From positions 186,001 through 250,000 of the forward strand of contig JAIYAC010000025.1 of assembly GCA_027489245.1 (NCBI GenBank): 64,000 nucleotides of DNA, given 5' to 3'. Shown here one piece after another: positions 35,264-45,584 of the stretch. The notes beneath the pieces were generated by a model, which saw only the letters and a program-made list of their open reading frames with translations, ran no database searches and was not told the origin of the DNA. The DNA comes from Neisseriaceae bacterium (lineage in GTDB: Bacteria > Pseudomonadota > Gammaproteobacteria > Burkholderiales > Chromobacteriaceae). The position numbers were made by a program, and so were the translations under genes. Every line of letters begins with the position of its first letter. The stretch's first letter is position 1.

Positions 35264-36538
35264 CTAAGTCATGCTAGCCATGACCTGGTAGCCCTGGCGC
35301 TGATGGAGCTGGCGCCGCTGCTGCAAAGCGTGGATGTCAGCGACGATGGCGCTGGCACGGTTTTCCCATCGATGGTGTCGTCGCACATGTGATGCAGCTG
35401 CCTGGCCGATCTCGCGCAGCGTCTCGTGCCTGGTTTTCCACTGTGCTAGCGTGTCACGCAGAGTTTCCGGCTGGTAGGCGATGTAGTGTTCGCCATCGGT
35501 AAAATGCGCCTGCACATCATGTGCCGGATCGTAGTCGGTATGATTAATCAGGATAGTGCCGCCGGTAGCCATGCACTCCAGTACCCGCTGGTGCATGCCG
35601 AAGGCGCCATTGTGCAGATTAAACTGGCTGCGACGATAGACGTGGCCCAGTTCGCTGCCCCAGCTCAGGTTGCGTTGATAGTAGGGCGCTAATCGCTCCC
35701 AACCTAGCCATTGGTTCGGGCCAAATAGCTGTAGCTGTAACCCTTCGTCCAGTACTGCATTGGCATTGCCTAGCCGGTCGGGAATGCGTGGTAGCTCTGT
35801 GTCGAGCAGTAGCAGTGTCCAGTGCGAGTCGAACAGGGCTAGCATCTCATCAATACTGATGGAGATTCCCAAGCGTTTGTTGATCTCCTCGGTCATCAGC
35901 GCATGGATGTCGTCAGTGGAGTGGCGGCTGATTGAGACTCTGTGCTGATAGCTCAGGCTGAAGATAAGGTCGCCCACTGACACCTGCCGCCCCTGATGCT
36001 TGGCGATCACCAGCTCGTGCATGTCGGCTGTCGGCTTGATCGGTTTGGGAATATAGCCACAAATGGAAGCCAGGCCTTGCACTGGACGGCTGTCTGGCTG
36101 GCTGGTGTACAGGTCGGTATCGGCGCCAGGCTGCAGTATCTTCCACTCGTGATTGCTGGCCTGGGCATGCAGCCCGAAGTAATCTGCCTTTAGCAGGCCG
36201 TATAGCAAGTCGCTACCGCCAAAGCGCTTGTCCGCACGGTGCAACAGTTTCTCACCTGTGACTGCGTCGTGATGCCAGGCATCCTGAATCCAGCAAAGAT
36301 GCAGGCACGAGGCCGGAAGTGCCAGTGGCGACTGACCGCGTGTTCGATTGATCTCGAACACAGCATCCGGGCACAGCTTGTCCAGCTCGTTGCCCAGCAC
36401 ATCTGCAGGCTTATCGGCGTCCAGCATCTGACAATCCACACCAATGCTGTGGAACCCTTTCATCAAGGCAAAAGACATATTCAGCAAGTAGGTATTGCTG
36501 GTGCTGCACAGTATGGCCAGTCGGAGTGGGGTCATCAT
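35264..36538 (-). CDS. CgeB-like glycosyltransferase
   Basis: A 424-residue protein without membrane helices. The C-terminal segment with YRRSQFNLHNGAFGMHQRVLECMATGG and ILINHTDYDP matches the Glyco_trans_1_2 (CgeB/GT4-like) family, where a Glu in the HQRVLE-type motif contacts the nucleotide sugar. The N-terminal half (LAILCSTSNTYLLNMSFALM) is the acceptor-side Rossmann domain. Its ATG overlaps the stop of the radical-SAM gene as ATGA, so the two are translationally coupled and likely act on the same product. Acceptor and sugar are unknown. Confidence 0.72.
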   Translation of the reverse strand: MMTPLRLAILCSTSNTYLLNMSFALMKGFHSIGVDCQMLDADKPADVLGNELDKLCPDAVFEINRTRGQSPLALPASCLHLCWIQDAWHHDAVTGEKLLHRADKRFGGSDLLYGLLKADYFGLHAQASNHEWKILQPGADTDLYTSQPDSRPVQGLASICGYIPKPIKPTADMHELVIAKHQGRQVSVGDLIFSLSYQHRVSISRHSTDDIHALMTEEINKRLGISISIDEMLALFDSHWTLLLLDTELPRIPDRLGNANAVLDEGLQLQLFGPNQWLGWERLAPYYQRNLSWGSELGHVYRRSQFNLHNGAFGMHQRVLECMATGGTILINHTDYDPAHDVQAHFTDGEHYIAYQPETLRDTLAQWKTRHETLREIGQAAASHVRRHHRWENRASAIVADIHALQQRRQLHQRQGYQVMASMT

Positions 36539-37824
36539 CAGTTTACGAATACCGGCATGTCATCGCGTTTGAAATAGCGCACATAGTCATCAATGATCAG
36601 GCGCAGCTCTTCTTCTTCTTCTTCGGTACGGATTTCCGGGATGATGAAATCCGGCACCGGGTTTTTGCAGAACTCGGTCCAGATGTCTTTCTTGAATTTG
36701 CCCGTCCGCAGTAGCTCTTCGTAGTAGGGCGTTTCCGCCAGCGGGGAGAGGAGATTGAAGTAGGGGAGCTTAATGCCCAGATCCCGGATGCGTTGTGGCA
36801 GGGTGCGGCGGTATTCGCTGGTTTCGCCCGGCGCGCCGATGATGAAGTAGCCCAGAATGTCGATGCCGTACTGCTGGCACAGCGTAGAGAATTGCTCGAT
36901 ATGTTTGTAGCGGGAGGATTTTTTGAAGCCTGCCAGAATGGTGTCGTCCAGGCTCTCGATTCCAACGTGGAGGCGTTTGCAACCTGCCTCTGCCAGGTCG
37001 GCGATAACGGATTCCCGTACTTCTACTGTGCCCCTGGCACTCCAATCTACTTTGATGTTTTCGCGTACCAGCGCTTTGGACATTTCGCTGACACGGTTGC
37101 GGTTGACGTTGAACGCATCGTCCAGAATGTGGACGGACGTGGCGCCGAGCTCGAGCAGCGCCTTGAACTCCTCGACACAACGCTCGGCGGATTTGAAGTT
37201 GAAGGTTTTCTGCTGCACATCACAGTAGGTGCATGCGTAAGGACAGCCTTTGGAACTGAACATCGGCAAGCGTAGCGACCCTACATCAAACAAAAGATCC
37301 TCGTTTTTTTCGATGCGGTAATCGTCAATGTTCAGCAGGTGGCGTGCTGGTAGCGGAATGGTGTTGAGGTTGACTTGCCCCCCCCAGAACACGCCTTCAG
37401 GGCAGCCGGCTTGCAGCCACTGAGGGAAGGTCACTTCGGCGTCGTCCACGAACACGGCGTGAGCACCCTGTTCCAGAATGTAGTTGTAGCTCTTGGTGGC
37501 GTGCGGCCCGCCAACAATCTTGATGGGCGCACTCGTGCGCTGCAGGATCTGCACCATAGCCCACGCACGGTACGTAACCACGGACAAACCCAAGACATCA
37601 GGAGCCCAGGCCTCGATCTGGTCGATGGTTTCCTGCAGATCCAGCCCCAGGCTGGCGGCATCAAGCACTTTTACTTCGTACTGGGGTGGTACGCACGCTG
37701 CCAGGCTCAATACGCCCAGAGGCATGTATTTGACGGCTTTGTTTTTATAGAACTTTGCGGTAACCCTGTCTCTGACTTCACCTTCGTACGGCATGACGAC
37801 AAACAAGATTTTTTTCGGATTCAC
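36538..37824 (-). CDS. B12-binding radical SAM protein
   Basis: A 428-residue enzyme with an N-terminal cobalamin-binding-like domain (residues 1-150; LFVVMPYEGEV, IKIVGGPHATK, but without the full DxHxxG motif, so B12 may bind base-off differently or not at all) and a radical SAM core with the 4Fe-4S motif SKGCPYACTYCDV (CxxxCxxC). Family members methylate unreactive carbons or build ring systems. I chose the GTG with GGAAACC upstream; a longer frame reaches 37926. It is the first gene of a two-gene unit with the CgeB-like glycosyltransferase. No natural-product backbone gene is adjacent. Confidence 0.8.
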   Translation of the reverse strand: MNPKKILFVVMPYEGEVRDRVTAKFYKNKAVKYMPLGVLSLAACVPPQYEVKVLDAASLGLDLQETIDQIEAWAPDVLGLSVVTYRAWAMVQILQRTSAPIKIVGGPHATKSYNYILEQGAHAVFVDDAEVTFPQWLQAGCPEGVFWGGQVNLNTIPLPARHLLNIDDYRIEKNEDLLFDVGSLRLPMFSSKGCPYACTYCDVQQKTFNFKSAERCVEEFKALLELGATSVHILDDAFNVNRNRVSEMSKALVRENIKVDWSARGTVEVRESVIADLAEAGCKRLHVGIESLDDTILAGFKKSSRYKHIEQFSTLCQQYGIDILGYFIIGAPGETSEYRRTLPQRIRDLGIKLPYFNLLSPLAETPYYEELLRTGKFKKDIWTEFCKNPVPDFIIPEIRTEEEEEELRLIIDDYVRYFKRDDMPVFVN

Positions 37825-38173
37825 TGGTTGGTTTCCCGGGTTCTTATTCAAACGATCTGTAGCACCTTGTGCTGGGCGTGTGTGTGGGTTGCCGCAGCAG
37901 GCGATCAGTTCGACCGTAGCTATCAACGGTTTTCGGCATACTCTATGAGTATCTTTAAATTATTCTATAAGTTTAACGAAAATTGCAACTGGCATAAGGT
38001 GTGTGCCAAGGCGTGGTGCATGGGGGCTGTATGGTGCGAGGAGCGGCGGGCATGGCAGCAGAAGGCACGCGCAGTGCGCCGCCCTCTGCTAGGCGTTGCC
38101 AGCACGGCGGCTACATGCTTTTGAGATCGAGATGCACGGCCTTGTTTGCCAACCAATAGGCCGTGTCTGCTGC
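37825..38173. other. Non-coding gap upstream of the radical-SAM unit
   Basis: About 350 bases. An AT-rich block around 37940-37990 (TCTTTAAATTATTC, TATAAGTTTAACG) is a likely promoter for the leftward radical-SAM gene. Near 38133-38164 a hairpin (CACGGCCT ... AGGCCGTG) can end the leftward regulator fragment. No convincing gene is visible. Confidence 0.5.
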
Positions 38174-38648
38174 TTACAGGCTGCCGGCTTTAAGTGCTTG
38201 TAGGTACTTGTACACAGTGGCGCGGCCCAGGCCCAGTACGTTGGCGATGTAGTGGGTGGCGCTCTTGCCCTGGAACGCCCCCTCGGCGTAGAGCGCGGCC
38301 ACCAGCTCGCGGCGCTGTTCTCGCCCCAGACCGTTCAGTGCCAGCTGCCGCTGCTGCAGCCAGCCGTGCATGAAGGTATTGATGCGCTCCTGCCAGTCAT
38401 CACGAAACAGCCATGTCTTCGAATACGGCAATGTTGAAGTTGATGCACATCACGCCCAGTGCCTGCCCGGCGTCGTCGAATAGCACGCTGCTGACGTAGC
38501 GCATGCGGCGGCCGTCCCAGTTCAGCTTTTCGTAGGGGCCGACAAAACGGTCGGCAATGGTGCGCTCGATGTCTTCCAGCCCGGATTCATCGCCAATTTC
38601 GCGCCGCGACAGGTTATTGGCCAGGTAGCGTACGCGCTGCTGGCTCGA
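38174..38648 (-). pseudogene. Remnant of a YheO/DauR-type transcriptional regulator
   Basis: Two parts of one protein lie in different frames. Upstream (about 38412-38648) reads QRVRYLANNLSRREIGDE, then VGPYEKLNWDGRRM and LGVMCINFNIAVFEDM, the C-terminal half of a YheO-like PAS domain; it hits TGA. The helix-turn-helix part continues in another frame (38174-38431; RRELVAALYAEGAFQGKSA, VLGLGRATVYKYL). The N-terminal PAS half is missing, cut off at about 38650 where AT-rich DNA begins. A frameshift plus truncation makes this a pseudogene. DauR-like regulators usually sit beside D-amino-acid dehydrogenase and transporter genes, which fits what lies beyond the island. Confidence 0.85.
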
Positions 38649-38770
38649 TCATGGGTGCTTTAAAACGGTAGGTAGTCCTCACTTGCGGATGTAAAGCATC
38701 TCTGTTGGAGTGTTGGATTTATGACTTGGCGCGTGCATTTTGAAAAAGGTTTCGATTTTGATTGAGATGG

Positions 38771-39559
38771 TCAAAATGATATTTTTCTGAAAATTCGCAG
38801 CAATGACTCATTTTCAAATTCGGCTTTTCTAGCGTTGGCTGACTGTATGCTATCAAACCAGAGTTGTGCCATCTTTATCTGCCCGTCTTTGTTTAGATGA
38901 CACCTGTCAAATCGATAGTTATCACCCAGGCTATTATTGTTTGGGCCTGGGTAAAAAATAGGCAAGTCGTTGGCAAGTTCTTGTTGTGCCATCTCAATTT
39001 TTTTGTCGTAGTTCCCTGTGCAGCGAGAGTGCATGGCTATAATCCATGGTGTGCCTATGGAAATTGTTGAATTGATCATTTTGTACAATTTTACAAAATC
39101 TGATTTGTATTTGGCTGGTTTTGTGCCAATGTCTGAAGACCCTTGGTGCCAGAAAACATAGTCGAATTTTATTTTTCTGCGCTGGATTACTGACATTGAG
39201 TGTATAAACTTTGAGTGAGCACGGCCACCATTCAGCCAGTCGGCGATTTTTGTTCCGGCTACACCAATTGGCATGAATATAACTCTGTCGGCCATTTTTG
39301 CGCCAATCATTTTTTTCCCCAATGGCATCCACATGCTGCCGCCATTGCAGTCCGCCCAGAGGAAGGGATCTCTTGCATCGATGATATTTCCTTCCAGATC
39401 ATACTGGTATACGCCCGGTTCGCGATCAAAGGAATAGGCATTGCAGTTTGCGGAGATAGACTGCCCTATTATTAGAATCGACAGGTCTTTTGCAAGTAAT
39501 GATTGGGTAAAAAGCGCTAGCAATGCAAGTGTGAATGTTATTCTAGCAGCCGATGACAT
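38771..39559 (-). CDS. Secreted SGNH/SASA-type carbohydrate esterase
   Basis: A 262-residue protein with a signal peptide (TFTLALLALFTQSLLA). It shows the blocks of sialic-acid-specific acetylesterase-like SGNH hydrolases (CE6 type): LIIGQSISANCNA with the nucleophile Ser, FWHQGSSDIG, and the catalytic Asp-x-x-His in FDRCHLNKDGQ. It would remove O-acetyl groups from a surface sugar in the periplasm or outside. Its ATG overlaps the end of the acyltransferase gene by 17 bp, so an acyl transferase and a matching esterase are made together. Codon use is AT-rich. Confidence 0.78.
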   Translation of the reverse strand: MSSAARITFTLALLALFTQSLLAKDLSILIIGQSISANCNAYSFDREPGVYQYDLEGNIIDARDPFLWADCNGGSMWMPLGKKMIGAKMADRVIFMPIGVAGTKIADWLNGGRAHSKFIHSMSVIQRRKIKFDYVFWHQGSSDIGTKPAKYKSDFVKLYKMINSTISIGTPWIIAMHSRCTGNYDKKIEMAQQELANDLPIFYPGPNNNSLGDNYRFDRCHLNKDGQIKMAQLWFDSIQSANARKAEFENESLLRIFRKISF

Positions 39560-40595
39560 AGCGACTCCTTTTTTTCATGAATTTTCTTGCTATTTCTACA
39601 CAGAATATGCTACCGACTATCATTATCGTGACCTCTGTAAGTAATATTAACGCTGGACGATTGATTGATAGGTAGGTAATAGCTTTATTGGCAACGATTT
39701 TCCACAGCCAATGCAGGAAAAACAAGCCGAAAGAGATGTCAGCAATATAGGATAAGGAATCGTTCTTTTTATGTAAATACCTAGTAGTGGCCCAGTATAT
39801 GATTATTAGCATGAAGAACTTGCCAATTTGCATGAAGTTTGGGTTAAAAGCGCCTGAAATGAAACCCCTGGTATTGATGTGTGCTTGATTTATGTATGCG
39901 ATAAAAGTAAGTGCTATTAAAGCCATGAAAGGATACACTTTTTTTGCATCACTGTTTTCAAGCTGCTTGCAGAGGTTACTTCCCTTGGCGAAATACATTC
40001 CCATCATGTAGAATCCTAGGAAGTGGAGAGAGCTCAGGATAGGGTTTGTATTTAACAGTGGCCTGCTACTGAATAACGAAAATACTAAAGAAATAACCAA
40101 GGCCGCTGGAAGAAATTTTGATTTTGCTATGTTAATAAGGATGGGAGCTGTGAGGAAGAAGCACCATATCATTGGTATGAACCACATCGGTCCATTAATG
40201 GGGCCTCCTGCCCAAAGACTCCATGCGACGTATGCTGTTGGTTTTAAACCAAATGCGTTATTCTGTCCTATGTAGAGTCCTGTGCTAATGGTAATAATTG
40301 ATAAGAAGAAATATGGGGCAGCTACGAACTTGATTTTTTTTGATAAATAGGATCTAAAATTGAAATTTTCTGATGATAGGTGATAGAACAAAAAGCCAGA
40401 GATAAAGACAAAAAAGGTAGTTGCATCGCCCAATATAAAGAGCCCTAGTAGCTTCCAGTTGCCAAGCGTTGACAAGTTCAGGTGAGAAAAAATTACGAAT
40501 AAAATCGCAATGGCACGAAAATTTTCAATCGAATAGTTGATACTATTCCTTGAATTAGAGGGGACTTGAGATTTTATATGGCTGTTTTTTTGCAT
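39543..40595 (-). CDS. Acyltransferase 3 family membrane protein (OafA-like)
   Basis: A 350-residue integral membrane acyltransferase. The first segment IENFRAIAILFVIFSHLN contains the family Arg and the catalytic His, and the NGPMWFIPMIWCFFL segment and several further helices follow (about ten in all). Such proteins O-acylate lipopolysaccharide, capsule or other glycans using acyl-CoA. The periplasmic SGNH domain often fused to these enzymes is here a separate downstream gene. Low GC and AT-rich codons mark it as acquired. Confidence 0.88.
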   Translation of the reverse strand: MQKNSHIKSQVPSNSRNSINYSIENFRAIAILFVIFSHLNLSTLGNWKLLGLFILGDATTFFVFISGFLFYHLSSENFNFRSYLSKKIKFVAAPYFFLSIITISTGLYIGQNNAFGLKPTAYVAWSLWAGGPINGPMWFIPMIWCFFLTAPILINIAKSKFLPAALVISLVFSLFSSRPLLNTNPILSSLHFLGFYMMGMYFAKGSNLCKQLENSDAKKVYPFMALIALTFIAYINQAHINTRGFISGAFNPNFMQIGKFFMLIIIYWATTRYLHKKNDSLSYIADISFGLFFLHWLWKIVANKAITYLSINRPALILLTEVTIMIVGSIFCVEIARKFMKKRSRYVIGC

Positions 40596-40742
40596 GAGTA
40601 ATATGATATTGCATAGTTATTTTTTATGCGAAACTTTTTTCGATTTAAAATTGCAATTTACTGATTGTATTGCAATTTTATTGCAATAGTAACCTGCTGA
40701 ATTATTAATTTCTATATGTTCCTGTGATCATTGTGATGTGCT

Positions 40743-41173
40743 TTTCGAACCGATACAGCAAGCTGCTGCCCACCGTGGCCGCGCTGAAAGGCAAAGCCGT
40801 GGGCGTGCTGCAGGGCGCCACGCAGGAAGACTTTGTGCGCAAGCACTGGGAGCATCAGGGCGTGAAAGTGGTGGTCTACCGTGACCAGAGCCAGATCTAC
40901 CTGGACCTGGCGGCCGGCCGCCTGGATGCCTCGGTGCAAGAAGGGCAGAATGCGCAAGAAGGCTTTCTGGATAAGCCGCAGGGCAAGGCATTCGAGTTCA
41001 AGGGCAAGGTGCTGAGTGACTTTGCCACGCTGGGTGAAGGCACCGGCCTGGGCCTGCGCAAGGGCGACCCGCTGAAAGCCGAGCTGGACAAGGCTATCCG
41101 CGCGCTGAAGCAGGACGGCACCCTGAGCCGCCTGTCGCAGAAGTACTTCAAGCGCGACATCATCGCCCAATAA
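40743..41173 (+). pseudogene. C-terminal remnant of an amino-acid ABC solute-binding protein
   Basis: The frame covers about 143 residues and matches the C-terminal half of SBP_bac_3 proteins: TVAALKGKAVGVLQGATQEDF, VVVYRDQSQIYLDLAAGRLDA, GTGLGLRKGDPLKAELDKA and RLSQKYFKRDI. The signal peptide and first lobe are missing; homology starts right at the edge of the AT-rich island. Without the first lobe it cannot bind ligand, so I call it a pseudogene. It formerly would have served arginine/lysine-type amino acids, consistent with the following D-amino-acid dehydrogenase. Confidence 0.82.
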
Positions 41174-41211
41174 GCTATACAGACCAGCCCGGCAGCACGC
41201 CGGGCGGCGGT

Positions 41212-41263
41212 GCGCCAGGGTTGGCCGCCGCCAGCTCATTACCGCCGCGGCCAACCCTGGCGC
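41212..41263. repeat. Inverted pair of the repeat before the D-amino-acid dehydrogenase
   Basis: A perfect 17-bp stem (GCGCCAGGGTTGGCCGC and complement) with an 18-nt loop, containing two exact copies of GGTTGGCCGC. No T tract follows. It lies just upstream of the ribosome binding site AGGAAGG of the next gene, so it may lower read-through. Confidence 0.88.
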
Positions 41264-41287
41264 GGCTGCAGGAAGGCAACAAGCAGC

Positions 41288-42529
41288 ATGGATGCAGATG
41301 TAATCGTATTGGGTGCCGGCATGGTCGGCGTATCGGCAGCACTGGCGCTGCAGCAGCATGGCCGCCAGGTATGGCTGCTGGACCGCCGTGCCCCGGGCGA
41401 GGAAACCAGCCACGGCAACGCTGGCTTGCTGGAGCGGGCGGCGGTGATACCGTATGGTTTTCCGCGCCAGCTGTCGTCGGTGCTGCGCCTGGCGGCCAAC
41501 CGCTCGCCCGATGTGCGTTACCACCCGGCCACGCTGCCATCCTACGCCGGCTGGCTGTGGCAGTACTGGCGCGAGTCGGCACCTGCCAGGCTGGCCGCCA
41601 CCGGCCGCGCCATGCTGCCCTTGCTGGAAGCCTGCCTGCCCGAGCACGACGCCTGGATCCGCGCTGCCGGGGTGACCGGGCTGCGCCGCAGCGAGGGCCT
41701 GCTGGAAGCCTGGCGCGGCGAGGCGGCATTTTTTGACGAAGCGGCCAACGCTCAGCGTATCGCCCGCGAATACGGCCTGGGCCTCACCGTGCTGGACGCC
41801 GCAGCCTTGCGCCAGGCCGAACCGGGCCTGGGGCAGGGCTTTAGCGGGGCGATTCACTGGCACGACCCGCACAGCATCCGCGACCCTGGCGCGCTGGTGC
41901 GCGGCTACGCTACCTATTTCCAGACATTGGGCGGGGTACTCAAACAGTGCGCGGTGCAGGGTTTGCGCCAGGCTAGCAAGGGCTGGCAAGTGATTACCGA
42001 CGCTGGCGTGCTGCAGGCGCGTGAAGTGGTGCTGGCCATGGGGCCGTGGTCGGACGACGTCTTTACGCCGCTAGGCTACCGTATTCCACTGCAGGTAAAG
42101 CGCGGCTACCACATGCACTATCACGCCAGTGGGCCGGGCCTGCAACGTACGGTGGTAGACATGGAAAACAGCTTTCTGGTGGCGCCGATGGCGCGTGGCC
42201 TGCGCCTGGCTACCGGCGTGGAGCTGGCGCGCCGCGACGCGCCGCCCACGCCAAACCAGCTGGCGCTGGCCGAGGCGCTGGCGCAGGGCCTGTTTCCGCT
42301 GGGCGAGCGGGTGGATGCCGAGCCGTGGGTAGGCTGCCGCCCGTGCCTGCCGGACATGCGCCCGGTTGTCGGTGCCGCACCGCGCCACCCCGGTTTGTGG
42401 TTCAGCTTTGGCCACAGCCACCTGGGGCTGACGCTGGGGCCGGTATGCGGCCGCTTGCTGGCCGAGATGATGCTGGGCGAGAGGCCGTTTACCGACCCCG
42501 CACCGTACTCCCCAGCGCGCTTTGCCTAA
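41288..42529 (+). CDS. D-amino-acid dehydrogenase (DadA/DauA-like FAD oxidoreductase)
   Basis: A 413-residue FAD enzyme of the DAO family. The N-terminal dinucleotide motif is VIVLGAGMVGVSAALAL, followed by the DadA-type signature EETSHGNAGLL. The C-terminal part has GCRPCLPDMRPVVG and FGHSHLGLTLGP, where the isoalloxazine and substrate bind. It would oxidise D-amino acids to 2-oxo acids, passing electrons to the quinone pool. The start has AGGAAGG ten bases upstream. Position beside DauR-like and solute-binding remnants suggests it was part of a D-arginine/D-amino-acid utilisation locus that lost its regulator and transporter. Confidence 0.85.
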   Translation: MDADVIVLGAGMVGVSAALALQQHGRQVWLLDRRAPGEETSHGNAGLLERAAVIPYGFPRQLSSVLRLAANRSPDVRYHPATLPSYAGWLWQYWRESAPARLAATGRAMLPLLEACLPEHDAWIRAAGVTGLRRSEGLLEAWRGEAAFFDEAANAQRIAREYGLGLTVLDAAALRQAEPGLGQGFSGAIHWHDPHSIRDPGALVRGYATYFQTLGGVLKQCAVQGLRQASKGWQVITDAGVLQAREVVLAMGPWSDDVFTPLGYRIPLQVKRGYHMHYHASGPGLQRTVVDMENSFLVAPMARGLRLATGVELARRDAPPTPNQLALAEALAQGLFPLGERVDAEPWVGCRPCLPDMRPVVGAAPRHPGLWFSFGHSHLGLTLGPVCGRLLAEMMLGERPFTDPAPYSPARFA

Positions 42530-42551
42530 TCAAGATGGCTGTGTAGAAGTG

Positions 42552-42591
42552 ACAAGGGCCTGTCCCGCCATGCGGCGGGACAGGCCCTTGT
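42552..42591. terminator. Strong hairpin between convergent genes
   Basis: An 18-bp perfect stem (ACAAGGGCCTGTCCCGCC and complement, loop ATGC) lies between the dehydrogenase and sdaA stops. T tracts are absent, but the stem is long enough to act in both directions with help. Confidence 0.75.
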
Positions 42592-42601
42592 GCCATGTGC
42601 T

Positions 42602-42611
42602 GCGGCCAACC
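42602..42611 (-). repeat. Single copy of the repeat near the sdaA end
   Basis: One exact copy of the 10-mer (minus-strand GGTTGGCCGC), eight bases beyond the sdaA stop and next to the long hairpin. Confidence 0.85.
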
Positions 42612-42618
42612 CTGCCGA

Positions 42619-44019
<1,401 letters not shown>

Positions 44020-44110
44020 GCTGCTTCTCTTTTTATGGTGCGGGCGCGGGTGGCGCCACGGGTGTTGTCTGTCCGGCCGGGTGGGCCTTGGTGTGTGGGT
44101 GCTGCCCGGG

Positions 44111-44145
44111 CAGCGGCGGCATTGTACTGAGCAATGCCGCCGCTG
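44111..44145 (-). repeat. Palindrome between glyA and sdaA
   Basis: A perfect 14-bp stem (CAGCGGCGGCATTG, 7-nt loop) in the glyA-sdaA gap, without T tract. It may stabilise the 3' end of the glyA message or reduce read-through into sdaA. Confidence 0.7.
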
Positions 44146-44182
44146 TGTGGACTACCGATGCTGCAATGCGGAGCAGGGGCGG

Positions 44183-45439
44183 TTAACGGTACACCGGGAA
44201 GGCCGCGCACAGCTCGGCCACCTGGCGGCGCACGCGGGCGGCCACTTCTGCATTATCGATATCGTCCAGGATGTCGCTTACCCAGTGGGCTACCTGGCCC
44301 GCCTCGGCCACACCGAAACCCCGGCTGGTGATGGCCGGGGTGCCAATGCGGATACCGCTGGTAACAAACGGGCTTTGCGGGTCGTTCGGCACCGCGTTTT
44401 TGTTGACGGTAATGCAGGCCGCGCCCAGTGCTGCGTCGGCAGCCTTACCGGTGATGCCTTTGTCGATCAGGCTCAGCAAGAACAAATGGTCGTCGGTTTT
44501 GCCCGATACCACGGTATAGCCGCGCTGCTGAAACACCGCCACCATGGCGCGGGCGTTATCCAGTACCTGCTGCTGGTAGGCCTTGAACCCGGGCTGTAGC
44601 GCCTCCAGAAAGGCCACCGCCTTGGCGGCGATGACGTGCATCAGCGGGCCGCCCTGGATGCCGGGGAACACCAGTGATTGCAGCTTCTTCACCAGGGTGT
44701 CGTCCGGGTTGGCCGCCAGAATCAGGCCGCCGCGCGGGCCGCGCAGGGTTTTGTGGGTGGTGGTGGTCACCACGTGGGCGTGCGGCAGCGGGCTGGGGTA
44801 GAGCCCGGCGGCCACCAGGCCGGCCACGTGCGCCATGTCCACGAACAGCCAGGCGCCCACGCTGTCGGCAATCTGGCGCATGCGCGCCCAGTCCACCACC
44901 AGCGAGTAGGCCGAAAAGCCGGCCACCAGCATCTTGGGCTGGTGTTCGTTGGCCAGCCGTTGCACTTCGTCGTAGTCGATCTCCCCGCTATCGGTATCAA
45001 TGCCGTACTGCACGGCTTTGTAGATCTTGCCGGAGAAATTGACGCTGGCGCCGTGGGTCAGGTGGCCGCCATGGGCCAGGCTCATGCCCAGAATGGTGTC
45101 GCCCGGCTGCAGCAGCGCCATGTACACCGCGGCGTTGGCCTGGCTGCCGGAGTGTGGCTGCACGTTGGCGTAGCGGGCGCCAAACAGCTGGCAGGCGCGG
45201 TCGATGGCCAGCTGCTCTACCACGTCCACGTGCTCGCAGCCGCCGTAGTAGCGCTTGCCGGGGTAGCCTTCGGCGTACTTGTTGGTGAGCTGGGTGCCCT
45301 GTGCCTGCATCACGCGCGGGCTGGTGTAGTTTTCCGAGGCAATCAGCTCGATGTGGTCTTGTTGGCGCCGGGTTTCGGCCTGGATGGCGGCCCACAGGGC
45401 GTCGTCGAAACCGGCAATCTGCATGTCTTGTGTGAACAT
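44183..45439 (-). CDS. glyA: Serine hydroxymethyltransferase
   Basis: A 418-residue PLP enzyme that interconverts serine and glycine with tetrahydrofolate. The PLP lysine is Lys230 in [16 protein letters not shown]; other family blocks are [28 protein letters not shown] and [13 protein letters not shown]. The start ATG follows GGAGAGA. A tandem glycine riboswitch precedes it, so it is expressed when glycine is high and probably runs in the glycine-to-serine direction, feeding sdaA. It may be a second, catabolic copy beside a housekeeping glyA elsewhere; this window cannot tell. Confidence 0.95.
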   Translation of the reverse strand: MFTQDMQIAGFDDALWAAIQAETRRQQDHIELIASENYTSPRVMQAQGTQLTNKYAEGYPGKRYYGGCEHVDVVEQLAIDRACQLFGARYANVQPHSGSQANAAVYMALLQPGDTILGMSLAHGGHLTHGASVNFSGKIYKAVQYGIDTDSGEIDYDEVQRLANEHQPKMLVAGFSAYSLVVDWARMRQIADSVGAWLFVDMAHVAGLVAAGLYPSPLPHAHVVTTTTHKTLRGPRGGLILAANPDDTLVKKLQSLVFPGIQGGPLMHVIAAKAVAFLEALQPGFKAYQQQVLDNARAMVAVFQQRGYTVVSGKTDDHLFLLSLIDKGITGKAADAALGAACITVNKNAVPNDPQSPFVTSGIRIGTPAITSRGFGVAEAGQVAHWVSDILDDIDNAEVAARVRRQVAELCAAFPVYR

Positions 45440-45584
45440 ATCTCTCTCCATGGCGTGTCTGGCTGCAGCTGCAGCCGCGTGCATGGCTCTTTGGCGGGGT
45501 GCCCAGGGTGCCGCGTGGCGGCATGGGCGGGCAGGGCATGGCTGGAAAAAGGCGATGGCACCCGCCCGGCCATGCCGGACGATG

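Larger units (their letters stand above)
38649..40742. mobile_element. AT-rich horizontally acquired island
   Basis: A 2.1-kb segment of clearly lower GC, with AT-rich codons unlike all neighbours, starts and stops abruptly inside two broken genes (a YheO-type regulator on the left, a solute-binding protein on the right). It carries an acyltransferase and an esterase. There is no transposase, integrase or clear terminal repeat, so the mechanism is probably homologous or illegitimate replacement. Near the right edge TTGCAATTT recurs at 40651 and 40670, followed by TTGCAAT at 40681, upstream of the acyltransferase start. No copy of GGTTGGCCGC occurs inside. Confidence 0.75.

Noticed and set aside
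38649..40742. Insertion sequence or integrated phage at the AT-rich island
   Set aside because: No transposase, integrase, terminal inverted repeat or target duplication could be seen.
45440..45584. Intrinsic terminator as expression platform of the glycine riboswitch
   Set aside because: Only a 4-bp stem before a T5 run is visible (GGCG ... CGCC), too weak to claim.
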